Assembly: GCA_964475755.1 (NCBI GenBank)
Contig: CAYYXR010000026.1
Span: forward strand, 1-44,346
Length of the DNA: 44,346 nt
Direction: 5' to 3'
Source: UBA11612 sp964475755
Lineage (GTDB): Bacteria > Pseudomonadota > Alphaproteobacteria > Rhodospirillales > Rhodospirillaceae
The notes below the pieces were generated by a model. It did not search any database, had not been told where the DNA came from, and saw only the letters and a list, made by a program, of their open reading frames with translations. Shown here in pieces: positions 23,794-31,498 of the stretch. How positions within the stretch are numbered: position 1 is the stretch's first letter; the number at the start of each line of letters is the position of its first letter. The translations under genes were made by a program, and so were the position numbers.

Positions 23794-25877
23794 TAGGCGG
23801 CGGTGCCTCCCTCGACCTTCCCAAAGTCAGCCACCCGGCCCATGGCCGCGACGATCCTGGACAGGAGCCGCAGGCGAGCTTCGCGCTGCGTGGCATCGTC
23901 GGCGTTCACAGTGACCTTGTCGAAAAAGATATCCACAGGCTGGCGCAGCGTCGCCAGAGCGGCCATGGCGGCCCCAAAATTCTCTTTGTCGATGGCCGAG
24001 CCTGCCAAGCTGTCGGCCGAGTCGATGGCCTGGAGCAACGTGGTCGCTTCGCCTGCCCCGAGATCGGCCTCATTGACCGCCCCGCCGTAGGACGCTCCGT
24101 CCTTCTTTTCCTCGATGCGCACGATATTGGCCGCGCGGCGGTAAGCGACGAGAAGGTTTGCCCCGTCGTCGCTGTCGAGGAACTTGGACAGGGCATCGAC
24201 ACGCGCCAAGAGACGCACGAGATCATCCTCGCCGCCCAGGGCGAATACGGCCGAGACTTGATCATGGCGCACGCCCTGATCGCGCAAGTGGACCTTCAGC
24301 CGGTCGGCGAAGAAGTCCATCAACGACTCCGCGAGGTTCGACGGATTGACCTGGCCGATATTTTCGTAAGCACCGAGGAAATATTCGAACGCTGTGGTTA
24401 GCGGCAGGCGCAGCTTGTTCTCGAGGATAAGGCGGATCACACCGAGCGCGGCGCGGCGCAATGCGAAGGGATCTTTCGAGCCGGTCGGTTTTTCATCGAT
24501 GGCGAAGAAGCCCACAAGGCTATCGATCTTATCGGCAAGCGAAACAACGACGCTGACCGGCGCGGCAGGACACGCATCGTTCGGTCCCTGCGGCGAATAG
24601 TGTTCGGCGATGGCTTCGGCGACACTGTCGGGTTCGCCGTCGTGACGCGCATAGTAGCGGCCCATGATGCCTTGCAGGTCCGGAAACTCACCGACCATGC
24701 CGGTGGAGAGGTCGGCTTTGCAGAGCAACGCAGCCTGGGCGACGGCGGCTTTTTCCGCGCCGGGCACATAGTCCGTCAGGAACGCGGCGCCCTCGACAAT
24801 ACGCTCGACTTTATCGCGCATGGTGCCGAGCTTGGCCTGGAACACGCGTTCTTGCAGTTTCGCAACGCGCGCGCCGAGTTTTTCCTGACGGTCCTGATCC
24901 CAGAAGAACTTGGCGTCCGACAGACGCGCACGCAGAACTCGTTCATTGCCCGCGATAATGGCTTTGCCTTTGTCCTTGGCGACCATGTTGGCAATAACGC
25001 CGAAGCGCGGCGCGAGATCACCGTTCTTTTTGGTCAGCGCGAAATACTTCTGGTGTTTGCGCATAGCCGATGTGAGCACTTCGGCGGGCACGTCCATGAA
25101 CGCGGCATCGATGGTGCCGATCAAAGGCACCGGCCATTCCACCAGCCCAACGACTTCAGCGAGCAAGCCGGGGTCGTCTTTCACCACCAGATTTTCTTTC
25201 GCGGCGAGCTTGGCCAATCCATCGGCAATGACCTTGGTGCGCTCCGCCGGATCGACCATGACGAAGGCTTTCTTCAACTTGGCTTTGTAGTCGGCGAAAT
25301 TCTTGATCTTGATGGCCTTGGGCGCGAGGAAGCGGTGGCCCATTGTACTGTTACTTGCTTTCACGCCCGCAAATTCTACCGGCACAACTTTGCCATCAAG
25401 TATACAGAGAATTCCGTGCAAGGGGCGCACCCAACGGGTCGGGTTGTCCGCCCAGCGCATGGATTTGGGCCAAGGCAACTGAGGCAGCGCGGCTTCGATG
25501 ATTTCCTTCACCACAATGGAAGTGGCGCGGCCCTTTTTCCTGGTAACGGCAAAATAGAACTGCCCCTTGGGCAATTCGCGGACTTCAGCGTCCTCAATAC
25601 GCTTGAGACCGGAGCCTTTCAGGAACCCCTGGATCGCGGCATCGGGCGCACCGACTTGCGGGCCTTTGCGTTCCTCGCTGGTGTCGGGCTGCGCTTTTGG
25701 CAAGCCTTCTACAATCAGCGTCAAACGACGCGGACCGGCACACGCCGAAATGGATTTCGTTTCGAGACCTTGCGCCTTCAAACCGTCGCCAACGAGGCGC
25801 GCAAGATCGTCCGCTGCGCGGGACTGCATGCGGGCGGGAATTTCCTCGGAGAAAATTTCGAGCAATAGTTCAGCCAT
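23793..25877 (-). CDS. glyS: Glycyl-tRNA synthetase beta subunit
   Basis: Protein of 694 residues, normal length for the beta subunit of the bacterial alpha2beta2 glycyl-tRNA synthetase, which binds tRNA-Gly. It starts M-A-E-L-L-L-E-I-F-S-E-E-I-P-A-R-M, the family signature, and continues with R-R-L-T-L-I-V-E-G-L, G-P-x-V-G-A-P-D-A-A-I-Q-G-F and later H-Q-K-Y-F-A-L. The C-terminal region carries the F-F-D-K-V-x-V-N-A-D-D motif. It starts 3 bases after the glyQ stop and is followed by the repeat-rich 146-base gap before ppdK. Confidence 0.97.
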   Translation of the reverse strand: MAELLLEIFSEEIPARMQSRAADDLARLVGDGLKAQGLETKSISACAGPRRLTLIVEGLPKAQPDTSEERKGPQVGAPDAAIQGFLKGSGLKRIEDAEVRELPKGQFYFAVTRKKGRATSIVVKEIIEAALPQLPWPKSMRWADNPTRWVRPLHGILCILDGKVVPVEFAGVKASNSTMGHRFLAPKAIKIKNFADYKAKLKKAFVMVDPAERTKVIADGLAKLAAKENLVVKDDPGLLAEVVGLVEWPVPLIGTIDAAFMDVPAEVLTSAMRKHQKYFALTKKNGDLAPRFGVIANMVAKDKGKAIIAGNERVLRARLSDAKFFWDQDRQEKLGARVAKLQERVFQAKLGTMRDKVERIVEGAAFLTDYVPGAEKAAVAQAALLCKADLSTGMVGEFPDLQGIMGRYYARHDGEPDSVAEAIAEHYSPQGPNDACPAAPVSVVVSLADKIDSLVGFFAIDEKPTGSKDPFALRRAALGVIRLILENKLRLPLTTAFEYFLGAYENIGQVNPSNLAESLMDFFADRLKVHLRDQGVRHDQVSAVFALGGEDDLVRLLARVDALSKFLDSDDGANLLVAYRRAANIVRIEEKKDGASYGGAVNEADLGAGEATTLLQAIDSADSLAGSAIDKENFGAAMAALATLRQPVDIFFDKVTVNADDATQREARLRLLSRIVAAMGRVADFGKVEGGTAA

Positions 25878-25880
25878 GAC

Positions 25881-26867
25881 TTAACCCGCCCCCAAGTTGG
25901 TGGGCGCCATCCAGGCTTCGCAGCAGGCTTTGGCGAGGGCGCGGACCCGCGCGATATAAGCCGCGCGTTCGGTCACGCTGATCACGCCGCGCGCATCAAG
26001 CAAATTGAATGTGTGCGAGGCCTTGATGCATTGATCGTAGGCCGGCAAAGCCAACATATTTTCGAGCAAAGCGCGGCATTCATTTTCACAATCGGTGAAG
26101 CGCTTAAAGAGAATGTCGGTATTGGCGTACTCAAAATTGTGAGCTGAATACTCAACTTCGGCGCGGTGGAACACATCGCCGTAGGTTACGCCGTGTCCGT
26201 TGAAATCGAGGTCGTAGACGTTCTCAACGCCCTGCACATACATGGCCAGACGCTCGAGACCGTAGGTCAACTCGACCGCAACCGGATTGCACTCTAGCCC
26301 GCCGACTTGTTGGAAGTAAGTAAACTGCGTGACTTCCATGCCGTCGCACCACACTTCCCAGCCAAGCCCCCAAGCCCCGAGGGTCGGGCTTTCCCAATCG
26401 TCCTCGACAAAGCGGATATCATGAGCCATGGGATCGATACCGATGGCGCGCAGGCTTTCCAGATACAGCGCCTGCGGGTCGGCCGGTGATGGCTTTAGAA
26501 TGACCTGATACTGATAGTAGTGCTGAAGACGGTTGGGGTTTTCACCGTAGCGGCCATCGGTCGGACGGCGCGACGGCTGCACATAGGCCGCGTTCCACGG
26601 CTCGGGGCCCAGCGCACGTAACGTTGTCGCCGGGTGAAACGTGCCCGCGCCCATCTCCATATCGTAAGGCTGAAGAATAACGCAGCCCTGCTTGGCCCAA
26701 AAATCCTGCAGCGTCAGGATAAGCGACTGAAAGCTGGGCGCTTTGGCCTTTGCGACCTTTTTTGGAGCGGCCTTTTTACGCGCGGCCTTCGGCTTGGCTT
26801 TTGCCTTTCCTTTGGATTTGGCCTTCGCTTTGACCTTTGATTTAGATTTTTTCTTGCGGGCAGCCAT
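25881..26867 (-). CDS. glyQ: Glycyl-tRNA synthetase alpha subunit with a Lys/Ala-rich N-terminal tail
   Basis: Catalytic alpha subunit, 328 residues. The core starts at residue 45 with S-F-Q-S-L-I-L-T-L-Q-D-F-W and contains the class II motifs: G-A-G-T-F-H-P-A-T-T-L-R, Q-P-S-R-R-P-T-D-G-R-Y-G-E-N-P-N-R-L-Q-H-Y-Y-Q-Y-Q and E-V-W-C-D-G-M-E-V-T-Q-F-T-Y-F-Q-Q. The first 44 residues are an extension made almost only of Lys, Ala, Ser, Arg and Pro in K-A-K repeats, similar to bacterial histone-H1-like tails. The only ATG near the core is at the far end of this extension, so it is likely translated; it may bind RNA. The gene forms an operon with glyS. Confidence 0.96.
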   Translation of the reverse strand: MAARKKKSKSKVKAKAKSKGKAKAKPKAARKKAAPKKVAKAKAPSFQSLILTLQDFWAKQGCVILQPYDMEMGAGTFHPATTLRALGPEPWNAAYVQPSRRPTDGRYGENPNRLQHYYQYQVILKPSPADPQALYLESLRAIGIDPMAHDIRFVEDDWESPTLGAWGLGWEVWCDGMEVTQFTYFQQVGGLECNPVAVELTYGLERLAMYVQGVENVYDLDFNGHGVTYGDVFHRAEVEYSAHNFEYANTDILFKRFTDCENECRALLENMLALPAYDQCIKASHTFNLLDARGVISVTERAAYIARVRALAKACCEAWMAPTNLGAG

Positions 26868-26949
26868 GACGGGTTCTTTCTGCAGAGCGGCGGAAGCTAC
26901 TCACGACCCACAATAGAATCAAGGGACTGCGGGTGAAATGCCCGTATTT

Positions 26950-27192
26950 TCAGGATTTTTGGCAGGAACAGGTGGAACCGGCCGGAATATAGGACCCGCA
27001 TTTGGGGCATTGCTCCAAATCCTGCGCCGAGGTGGTGGACGGCGGCCCTGAGGCGCCTTTGGCTTCGGCCCGCTTGCGGCGCGCCTCGCGCACGCCCTTG
27101 CCCATATCCTGCATGCGCCAGCGGTACTTGAAACCCCAGTACACGATGACGATGACGGCGATGGTGAACAGAATTTTGAGTGCGCTGATCAT
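26950..27192 (-). CDS. Small membrane protein with a C-terminal zinc-ribbon-like motif
   Basis: Protein of 80 residues with one transmembrane segment (about 5-22, I-L-F-T-I-A-V-I-V-I-V-Y-W-G), a basic stretch (R-R-K-R-A-E-A-K) and a cysteine motif C62-x-x-C65 plus C75-x-C77, which could bind zinc. I know this type as a conserved small protein near glyQ in alphaproteobacteria but no function. It begins 9 bases after the S49 peptidase stop, so it is probably co-transcribed with it. Confidence 0.72.
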   Translation of the reverse strand: MISALKILFTIAVIVIVYWGFKYRWRMQDMGKGVREARRKRAEAKGASGPPSTTSAQDLEQCPKCGSYIPAGSTCSCQKS

Positions 27193-27201
27193 GGTTGGTC
27201 T

Positions 27202-28083
27202 CTACAGCCCGAACCGGGCCCACAGCGCGCGCTCCTCGACAGCGGCGATCAGATCGGTCGCCCAGCCGCCCGGCAGGGTTTCGGCGCCGCCGCCGACAAA
27301 TGAAGATGCACTGCCTAGTCTCCGCTCCAGCCAACTCATGGGACGGCGCACGGTCAGGAACTTCACGTCCGGGCCATACTTGCGGCGGATGATGGTGCGC
27401 ATATCGCCGAGGCCGTCGACCAATCCCAATTCAAGGGCACGCTCGCCGGTCCAGATATCGCCGTTGAAGACAGTATCGTCGTCGGCAACCAACCGTTCGC
27501 CGCGCCGTTGTTTAACTGCCGCAATAAACTGTTTGTGAATATCGGACTGAATGTCTTCCAAGCGGCGGACGTCATCGGGATCTTCGGGTTTGAACGGATC
27601 GAGCAAACTCTTATTTGCGCCCTGCGTATGCACACGGCGCTCGACGCCGATTTTTTCAATCAGGTCCTGAAAACCGAAGCTGGCCGAAATCACGCCGATG
27701 GACCCGACAACAGACATGGGATCGGCATAGATCTCATCAGCAGCCAAAGACAGCCAGTAGCCGCCCGACGCCGCCACATCCTCGGCAAACGCAAAGACGG
27801 GAATTTTCTTTTCCTGCGAGAGCTGGCGAATATACGCCGCGATATGCGCGGACTGCACGGCCGAGCCGCCGGGTGAATTGATTTGCAGACACACCGCGCG
27901 CACACGTTTGGAAAATGCCTTTTTGATGACCGGTTCAAGTCCGGAGAGGCTAATACCCCGGCGCCCCATGCCGACGCCGCCAATCGCGCCATGCAAACGC
28001 AGCACCGTGACAATGGGCGTATTGCCGCTTGTCCCGATATTGTAGCGGGCGAGAAAATCACCGAAGGCGTCGAAAAGGCTCAT
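27202..28083 (-). CDS. S49 family peptidase (SppA/SohB-like)
   Basis: Protein of 293 residues of the signal peptide peptidase family. Visible signatures are L-Q-I-N-S-P-G-G-S (67-74), the catalytic serine S106 in V-A-A-S-G-G-Y, the S-V-V-G-S-I-G-V segment (124-131) and the catalytic lysine K158 in G-A-N-K-S-L-L-D-P-F. The family works as a Ser-Lys dyad and degrades cleaved signal peptides or membrane proteins. No N-terminal transmembrane helix or signal is visible, unlike SppA, so this form may act at the cytoplasmic face. It is upstream of the small zinc-ribbon gene and glyQS on the same strand. Confidence 0.9.
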   Translation of the reverse strand: MSLFDAFGDFLARYNIGTSGNTPIVTVLRLHGAIGGVGMGRRGISLSGLEPVIKKAFSKRVRAVCLQINSPGGSAVQSAHIAAYIRQLSQEKKIPVFAFAEDVAASGGYWLSLAADEIYADPMSVVGSIGVISASFGFQDLIEKIGVERRVHTQGANKSLLDPFKPEDPDDVRRLEDIQSDIHKQFIAAVKQRRGERLVADDDTVFNGDIWTGERALELGLVDGLGDMRTIIRRKYGPDVKFLTVRRPMSWLERRLGSASSFVGGGAETLPGGWATDLIAAVEERALWARFGL

Positions 28084-28131
28084 AATCGTGGAGAGTATCG
28101 TTCGGGCGGTCGAAAGGAAATGGTTAAGCCA

Positions 28132-28884
28132 TCATATGGGCAGTGATTCCGCGGCGCGCAAGACCTGCTCCGCCTCGCGTGTGTGACCGCCGCCCTGATC
28201 ATGCAGGATCAATCCCGCGTGAAGGGTGTCGGGGGATTTCCTGCCCTTCCCTGCATCAATGATAACGCGCCGGGCCGGTGCGCCCGCCGAGGGATAGACC
28301 GGCCATATACGAATATCGCCGGCCCGCCCATGCAGCGCCGCGAAGATGTCCGACAAACGGTCGGCCCGATGAATGAGCACAAGCCGGCCCTTTTGCTTCA
28401 GGCACGCCATGCAAGAGGCTATCCATGTGCGCAGATCAACATTTGTTTCCATATGCGCCTTGGCGATCATCTCATCGGGCGGCGTGGTGCCGCCGTCGGC
28501 GAACGGCGGGTTGGTAATGACAATATCAAATGCGGTTTTGAAATCTCGCGGAGGATTAGCAATATCGCCGTCGATTATTCGCGCGCTGCCCGTTAGTCTG
28601 TTCAGTTCAAGCCCGGCGCGCGCGCAGTTCGCCAGTTCACGCTGAATTTCCAATCCGGTTAAACTCAATCCCGGAATGCGGGCCGCGAGACAGAACATTG
28701 CCGCGCCGCTGCCGCAACCCGCATCCAGCACATTCATGCCTCCTTTCGCGGAGACGGCGGCTGCGAGCAGCACGGGATCAACTGCGACGCGGTAGCCTTT
28801 GACCGGCTGACGGATCGTCACGCGTCCGCCCAGCAGTGCGTCATCGCTGTGAGAGACCGCATCACTTTGTTGAGCGGGACTCAC
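28132..28884 (-). CDS. TrmN6-like methyltransferase (tRNA1Val adenine-N6 type)
   Basis: Protein of 250 residues with a class I SAM fold: motif I D-A-G-C-G-S-G (54-60) and the N6-adenine catalytic motif N-P-P-F (125-128) preceded by V-I-T. It matches the YfiC/TrmN6 group, which methylates A37 of tRNA-Val. The start is GTG at 28882-28884, overlapping the DUF2007 stop (GTGA). The frame is open further upstream through that gene, but the extension is only the other frame of DUF2007. The pair is divergent from ispB. Confidence 0.85.
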   Translation of the reverse strand: MSPAQQSDAVSHSDDALLGGRVTIRQPVKGYRVAVDPVLLAAAVSAKGGMNVLDAGCGSGAAMFCLAARIPGLSLTGLEIQRELANCARAGLELNRLTGSARIIDGDIANPPRDFKTAFDIVITNPPFADGGTTPPDEMIAKAHMETNVDLRTWIASCMACLKQKGRLVLIHRADRLSDIFAALHGRAGDIRIWPVYPSAGAPARRVIIDAGKGRKSPDTLHAGLILHDQGGGHTREAEQVLRAAESLPI

Positions 28885-29120
28885 GCGCGCAGCCCAGGTA
28901 TCTGGTCTTCCGGCGGCAATTCCTCGGGGCATATATCCAAAGCAATTCGGCGTGCTTTGTATATGTCCTCCTCCGCAACCATGAGGCGGCGCGGCGTCAG
29001 GCCGACGTAGGTATCGGCCCACGCGCCGTCGAACTCGAAGACCTGAATATCCGCCTCCGCCAATGCCGCCTTCACCGCGGATATCAAAGCCGGGTTTTCG
29101 GTGCGCAGGAGTTCGAGCAT
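28881..29120 (-). CDS. DUF2007 domain-containing protein
   Basis: Protein of 79 residues. It has the DUF2007 (putative signal transducing) pattern: M-L-E-L-L-R-T-E-N-P-A-L-I-S-A-V-K, L-A-E-A-D-I-x-V-F-E-F-D and R-R-L-M-V-A-E-E-D, related to the N-terminal domain of GlnB-like folds. It overlaps the next gene by 4 bases (GTGA), so the two are translationally coupled. No reaction is known. Confidence 0.85.
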   Translation of the reverse strand: MLELLRTENPALISAVKAALAEADIQVFEFDGAWADTYVGLTPRRLMVAEEDIYKARRIALDICPEELPPEDQIPGLRA

Positions 29121-29286
29121 ATGACCGGGTCCAAAGAGCCAAATTCTATGGCCCCAGGGTGCCGCTACCGACTACAATTGGCAAGGAACAGAGCGCGAAA
29201 ATCAATGGAGCCGGGCTTGCCACAGCCGGTGCTGGTCCGTATTTTGCGCCGCCGATTGGAAATTATGACCGCAGGGACGGAACACC

Positions 29287-30306
29287 TTGGCCACAGTCGT
29301 CAATCTTGATGCAAACCGCCGCGCCAAATCCAAAGCCTTGGACGCTTTGCTGGCGCTGGTGGACGATGATTTGAAGGCCGTCAACCGGACCATCGTCGAA
29401 CGCATGCATAGCCCGGTGGCGCTGATCCCGCAGCTGGCCGGACACATTGTCGCCGCCGGCGGCAAACGCCTGCGCCCGATGCTGACCTTGGCCGCCGCGC
29501 GCATGTGCGGATACACCGGCGAACGGCATATTAAACTATCCACCTGCGTGGAATTCATTCACACCGCGACATTGCTGCACGACGACGTTGTCGATGAAAG
29601 CGAGCTGCGGCGCGGCCAGTCCAGCGCCAACGCCATTTGGGGAAATCAGTCGAGCGTGCTGGTGGGTGATTTTTTGTTCAGCCGCGCCTTCGAGCTCATG
29701 GTCGAGGACGGATCGCTGAAGGTTCTGCAAATTCTCTCGCGGGCGTCGTCTGTCATCGCGGAAGGTGAAGTGCACCAGCTGCTGACCACCAACGACACGG
29801 AAACCAGCGAAGCGCAATATCTGGAAGTCATTCAATCCAAAACCGCAGAGCTGTTTGCCGCCGCCTCGCGCATCGGCGCCGTGGTGGCCGAGCGCCCGGA
29901 TGTAAAAGAAGAAGCGCTGCGGGTTTATGGCCTGAATCTCGGCATCGCCTTCCAGCTGATCGACGATGTGCTGGATTACTCCGCGCGCCAACACGAGCTG
30001 GGCAAAACCATCGGCGATGATTTCCGGGAAGGTAAAATCACCCTGCCCGTCATATTGGCCTTCCGCCGCGGCAGCGACGAAGAACGGACGTTCTGGAAAC
30101 GCACGCTGGAAGACCTGGATCAAACCGAGGCCGATTTAGGCCGTGCCATGGACCTGATGAAAACCCACGGCAGCATCGTGGACACCATTGCCCGGGCCAA
30201 GCACTACGGCGCGGTGGCCCGGGATGCCCTAGGCATCTTCCCCGAAGGCGAGATCAAGACCGCCCTGCTCGATATCATCGATTTTTGTATCGAGCGGGCT
30301 CACTAA
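29287..30306 (+). CDS. ispB: Polyprenyl (octaprenyl) diphosphate synthase
   Basis: Trans-prenyltransferase of 339 residues that builds the ubiquinone side chain from isopentenyl diphosphate. The first Asp-rich motif is D99-D100-V-V-D103, the second D226-D227-V-L-D230; G-G-K-R-L-R-P (58-64) precedes the first. The chosen start is a TTG at 29287, preceded by GGGACGG at normal spacing, because the next in-frame ATG (29404) would remove the first helix. The gene is divergent from the DUF2007/TrmN6 pair. Substrate length specificity is not decided by sequence alone. Confidence 0.92.
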   Translation: MATVVNLDANRRAKSKALDALLALVDDDLKAVNRTIVERMHSPVALIPQLAGHIVAAGGKRLRPMLTLAAARMCGYTGERHIKLSTCVEFIHTATLLHDDVVDESELRRGQSSANAIWGNQSSVLVGDFLFSRAFELMVEDGSLKVLQILSRASSVIAEGEVHQLLTTNDTETSEAQYLEVIQSKTAELFAAASRIGAVVAERPDVKEEALRVYGLNLGIAFQLIDDVLDYSARQHELGKTIGDDFREGKITLPVILAFRRGSDEERTFWKRTLEDLDQTEADLGRAMDLMKTHGSIVDTIARAKHYGAVARDALGIFPEGEIKTALLDIIDFCIERAH

Positions 30307-30423
30307 AGGCAGCGCCCGGCGGGCCCGACGTCCAATTTTCACCGGCTTTTAACGTCACCCCCGTGCACGCCGGCACGGCTTGTGTATATACTGGCGCCTT
30401 CAGGGAAGTGAGGAGGCTCCACA

Positions 30424-31233
30424 ATGAATTACACATACAAGACTATTCTTTTAGCAACGGTCGTCGCGTTCGGTGCGGCCGGCTGCTCCGAACAACAAAG
30501 CTCCGAGACGGCGGACACGGCGCCCGCAGAAACCGCTGCACCAATGGAATCTATGGTTCCCGAATATGTCTCCATGGCCGTGAGCGATGCCATGCGCCCG
30601 GCCGAGGATACCGCGCGCGATGCCGACCGCAATCCGGCCGAAGTCGTTACCTTTTCCGGTCTGGAACCCAGCGATAAAATTGCCGAGCTCGCGCCGGGCG
30701 GCGGGTATTACACGCGCATTTTTGCCAAGACGGTCGGCGCGGACGGTAAGGTGTATGCCGTTATTGCTCCGTCTTTCCTCGAGCGCCGCCCGAATGCCAC
30801 CGACCCGATCAACGCCATGGCGGACTCTTATGGCAATGTCGAAGCGGTGCTTTCCGAATACACGGAGCTGGCAACGCCCGAGCCCGTGGATATGGTTTGG
30901 ACATCGCTCAACTATCATGACTTCGCAAACGGCGGCGAAGGCAATACCGCGGCCGTTAATGCCGCGGCCCTCGCGGCGCTGAAGCCGGGCGGCACATATA
31001 TCGTGATCGATCACAACGCAGAGGCCGGGTCGGGATTGCGGGACACCGACACGCTGCACCGCATCGACGGCGAAGCGGTAAAGCAGGAAGTGCTGGCGGC
31101 CGGATTTACACTGGCCGGTGAAAGCGACGCCCTGGACCACCCCGAGGACGATCACACCCAGCAGGTCTTCGCCGAGGGGATGCGGGGCAAGACCGACCGC
31201 TTTGTGCTCAAGTTCACCAAGCCGGCAATGTAA
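30424..31233 (+). CDS. Exported methyltransferase-fold protein with a lipoprotein-like signal
   Basis: Protein of 269 residues. Residues 1-21 look like a lipoprotein signal, with A-A-G-C at 18-21 (the -3 position is Ala rather than Leu, so the lipobox is weak). An Ala/Glu/Thr-rich linker (22-45) follows, then a class I-like fold with I-A-E-L-A-P-G-G-G-Y-Y-T-R-I (86-99), V-W-T-S-L-N-Y-H-D-F and an A-L-K-P-G-G-T-Y-I-V-I-D-H strand. The family is known as predicted methyltransferases of COG4798 type, often with signal peptides. The ATG follows AGGAGG. It is the third such protein in the window but not closely similar to the other two. Confidence 0.75.
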   Translation: MNYTYKTILLATVVAFGAAGCSEQQSSETADTAPAETAAPMESMVPEYVSMAVSDAMRPAEDTARDADRNPAEVVTFSGLEPSDKIAELAPGGGYYTRIFAKTVGADGKVYAVIAPSFLERRPNATDPINAMADSYGNVEAVLSEYTELATPEPVDMVWTSLNYHDFANGGEGNTAAVNAAALAALKPGGTYIVIDHNAEAGSGLRDTDTLHRIDGEAVKQEVLAAGFTLAGESDALDHPEDDHTQQVFAEGMRGKTDRFVLKFTKPAM

Positions 31234-31305
31234 GCGGCCCAGGAAACAGCCGAGGGTCCTTTAATCACAGGAGGTTAGCCGGGCTTCCCGGGGCCGGAAC
31301 GGCGC

Positions 31306-31335
31306 TTGCGCCGCCCTGCCCCATGCGGCTATAAG
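31306..31335 (+). promoter_or_regulatory. Candidate promoter for tRNA-Pro
   Basis: TTGCGC (31306-31311), an 18-base spacer and TATAAG (31330-31335), 28 bases before the mature tRNA start. Confidence 0.4.
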
Positions 31336-31362
31336 CACGCCTCCAGCTTGGTCTGGAGCTGC

Positions 31363-31439
31363 CGGAGTGTAGCTCAGCCTGGTAGAGCACTGTCTTCGGG
31401 AGGCAGGGGCCGGAGGTTCGAATCCTCTCACTCCGACCA
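31363..31439 (+). tRNA. tRNA-Pro (anticodon CGG)
   Basis: A 77-base cloverleaf with the CCA end encoded. The acceptor stem CGGAGTG pairs perfectly with CACTCCG. The D arm is GCTC-AGCCTGGTA-GAGC, the anticodon stem CTGTC/GGCAG has one T-G pair, and the loop TTCGGGA gives CGG at 31397-31399. The T arm is GGAGG-TTCGAAT-CCTCT. It reads CCG proline codons. Confidence 0.95.
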
Positions 31440-31445
31440 AAGCAA

Positions 31446-31477
31446 AAGCCGCTTGCTATTCTAGCAAGCGGCTTTTT
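31446..31477 (+). terminator. Strong Rho-independent terminator after tRNA-Pro
   Basis: A stem of at least 12 base pairs (AGCCGCTTGCTA with TAGCAAGCGGCT, three-base loop at 31459-31461) followed by TTTTTA. It isolates the tRNA from the convergent DUF1552 operon. Confidence 0.93.
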
Positions 31478-31498
31478 ATTGGGGGTAGTCCACAGCGA

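Noticed and set aside
24600..25868. Long plus-strand open frame (422 codons) opposite glyS
   Set aside because: Antisense shadow of a confidently identified synthetase gene; no ribosome site or domain pattern.
28885..29142. Extended N terminus of the TrmN6-like gene
   Set aside because: It is the second reading frame of the DUF2007 gene. The GTG at 28884 with a GTGA overlap is the natural start.
31363..31439. tRNA-Pro as an integration site for a mobile element
   Set aside because: I saw no duplicate of the tRNA 3' end in the window and no integrase or phage gene nearby; a terminator follows immediately.
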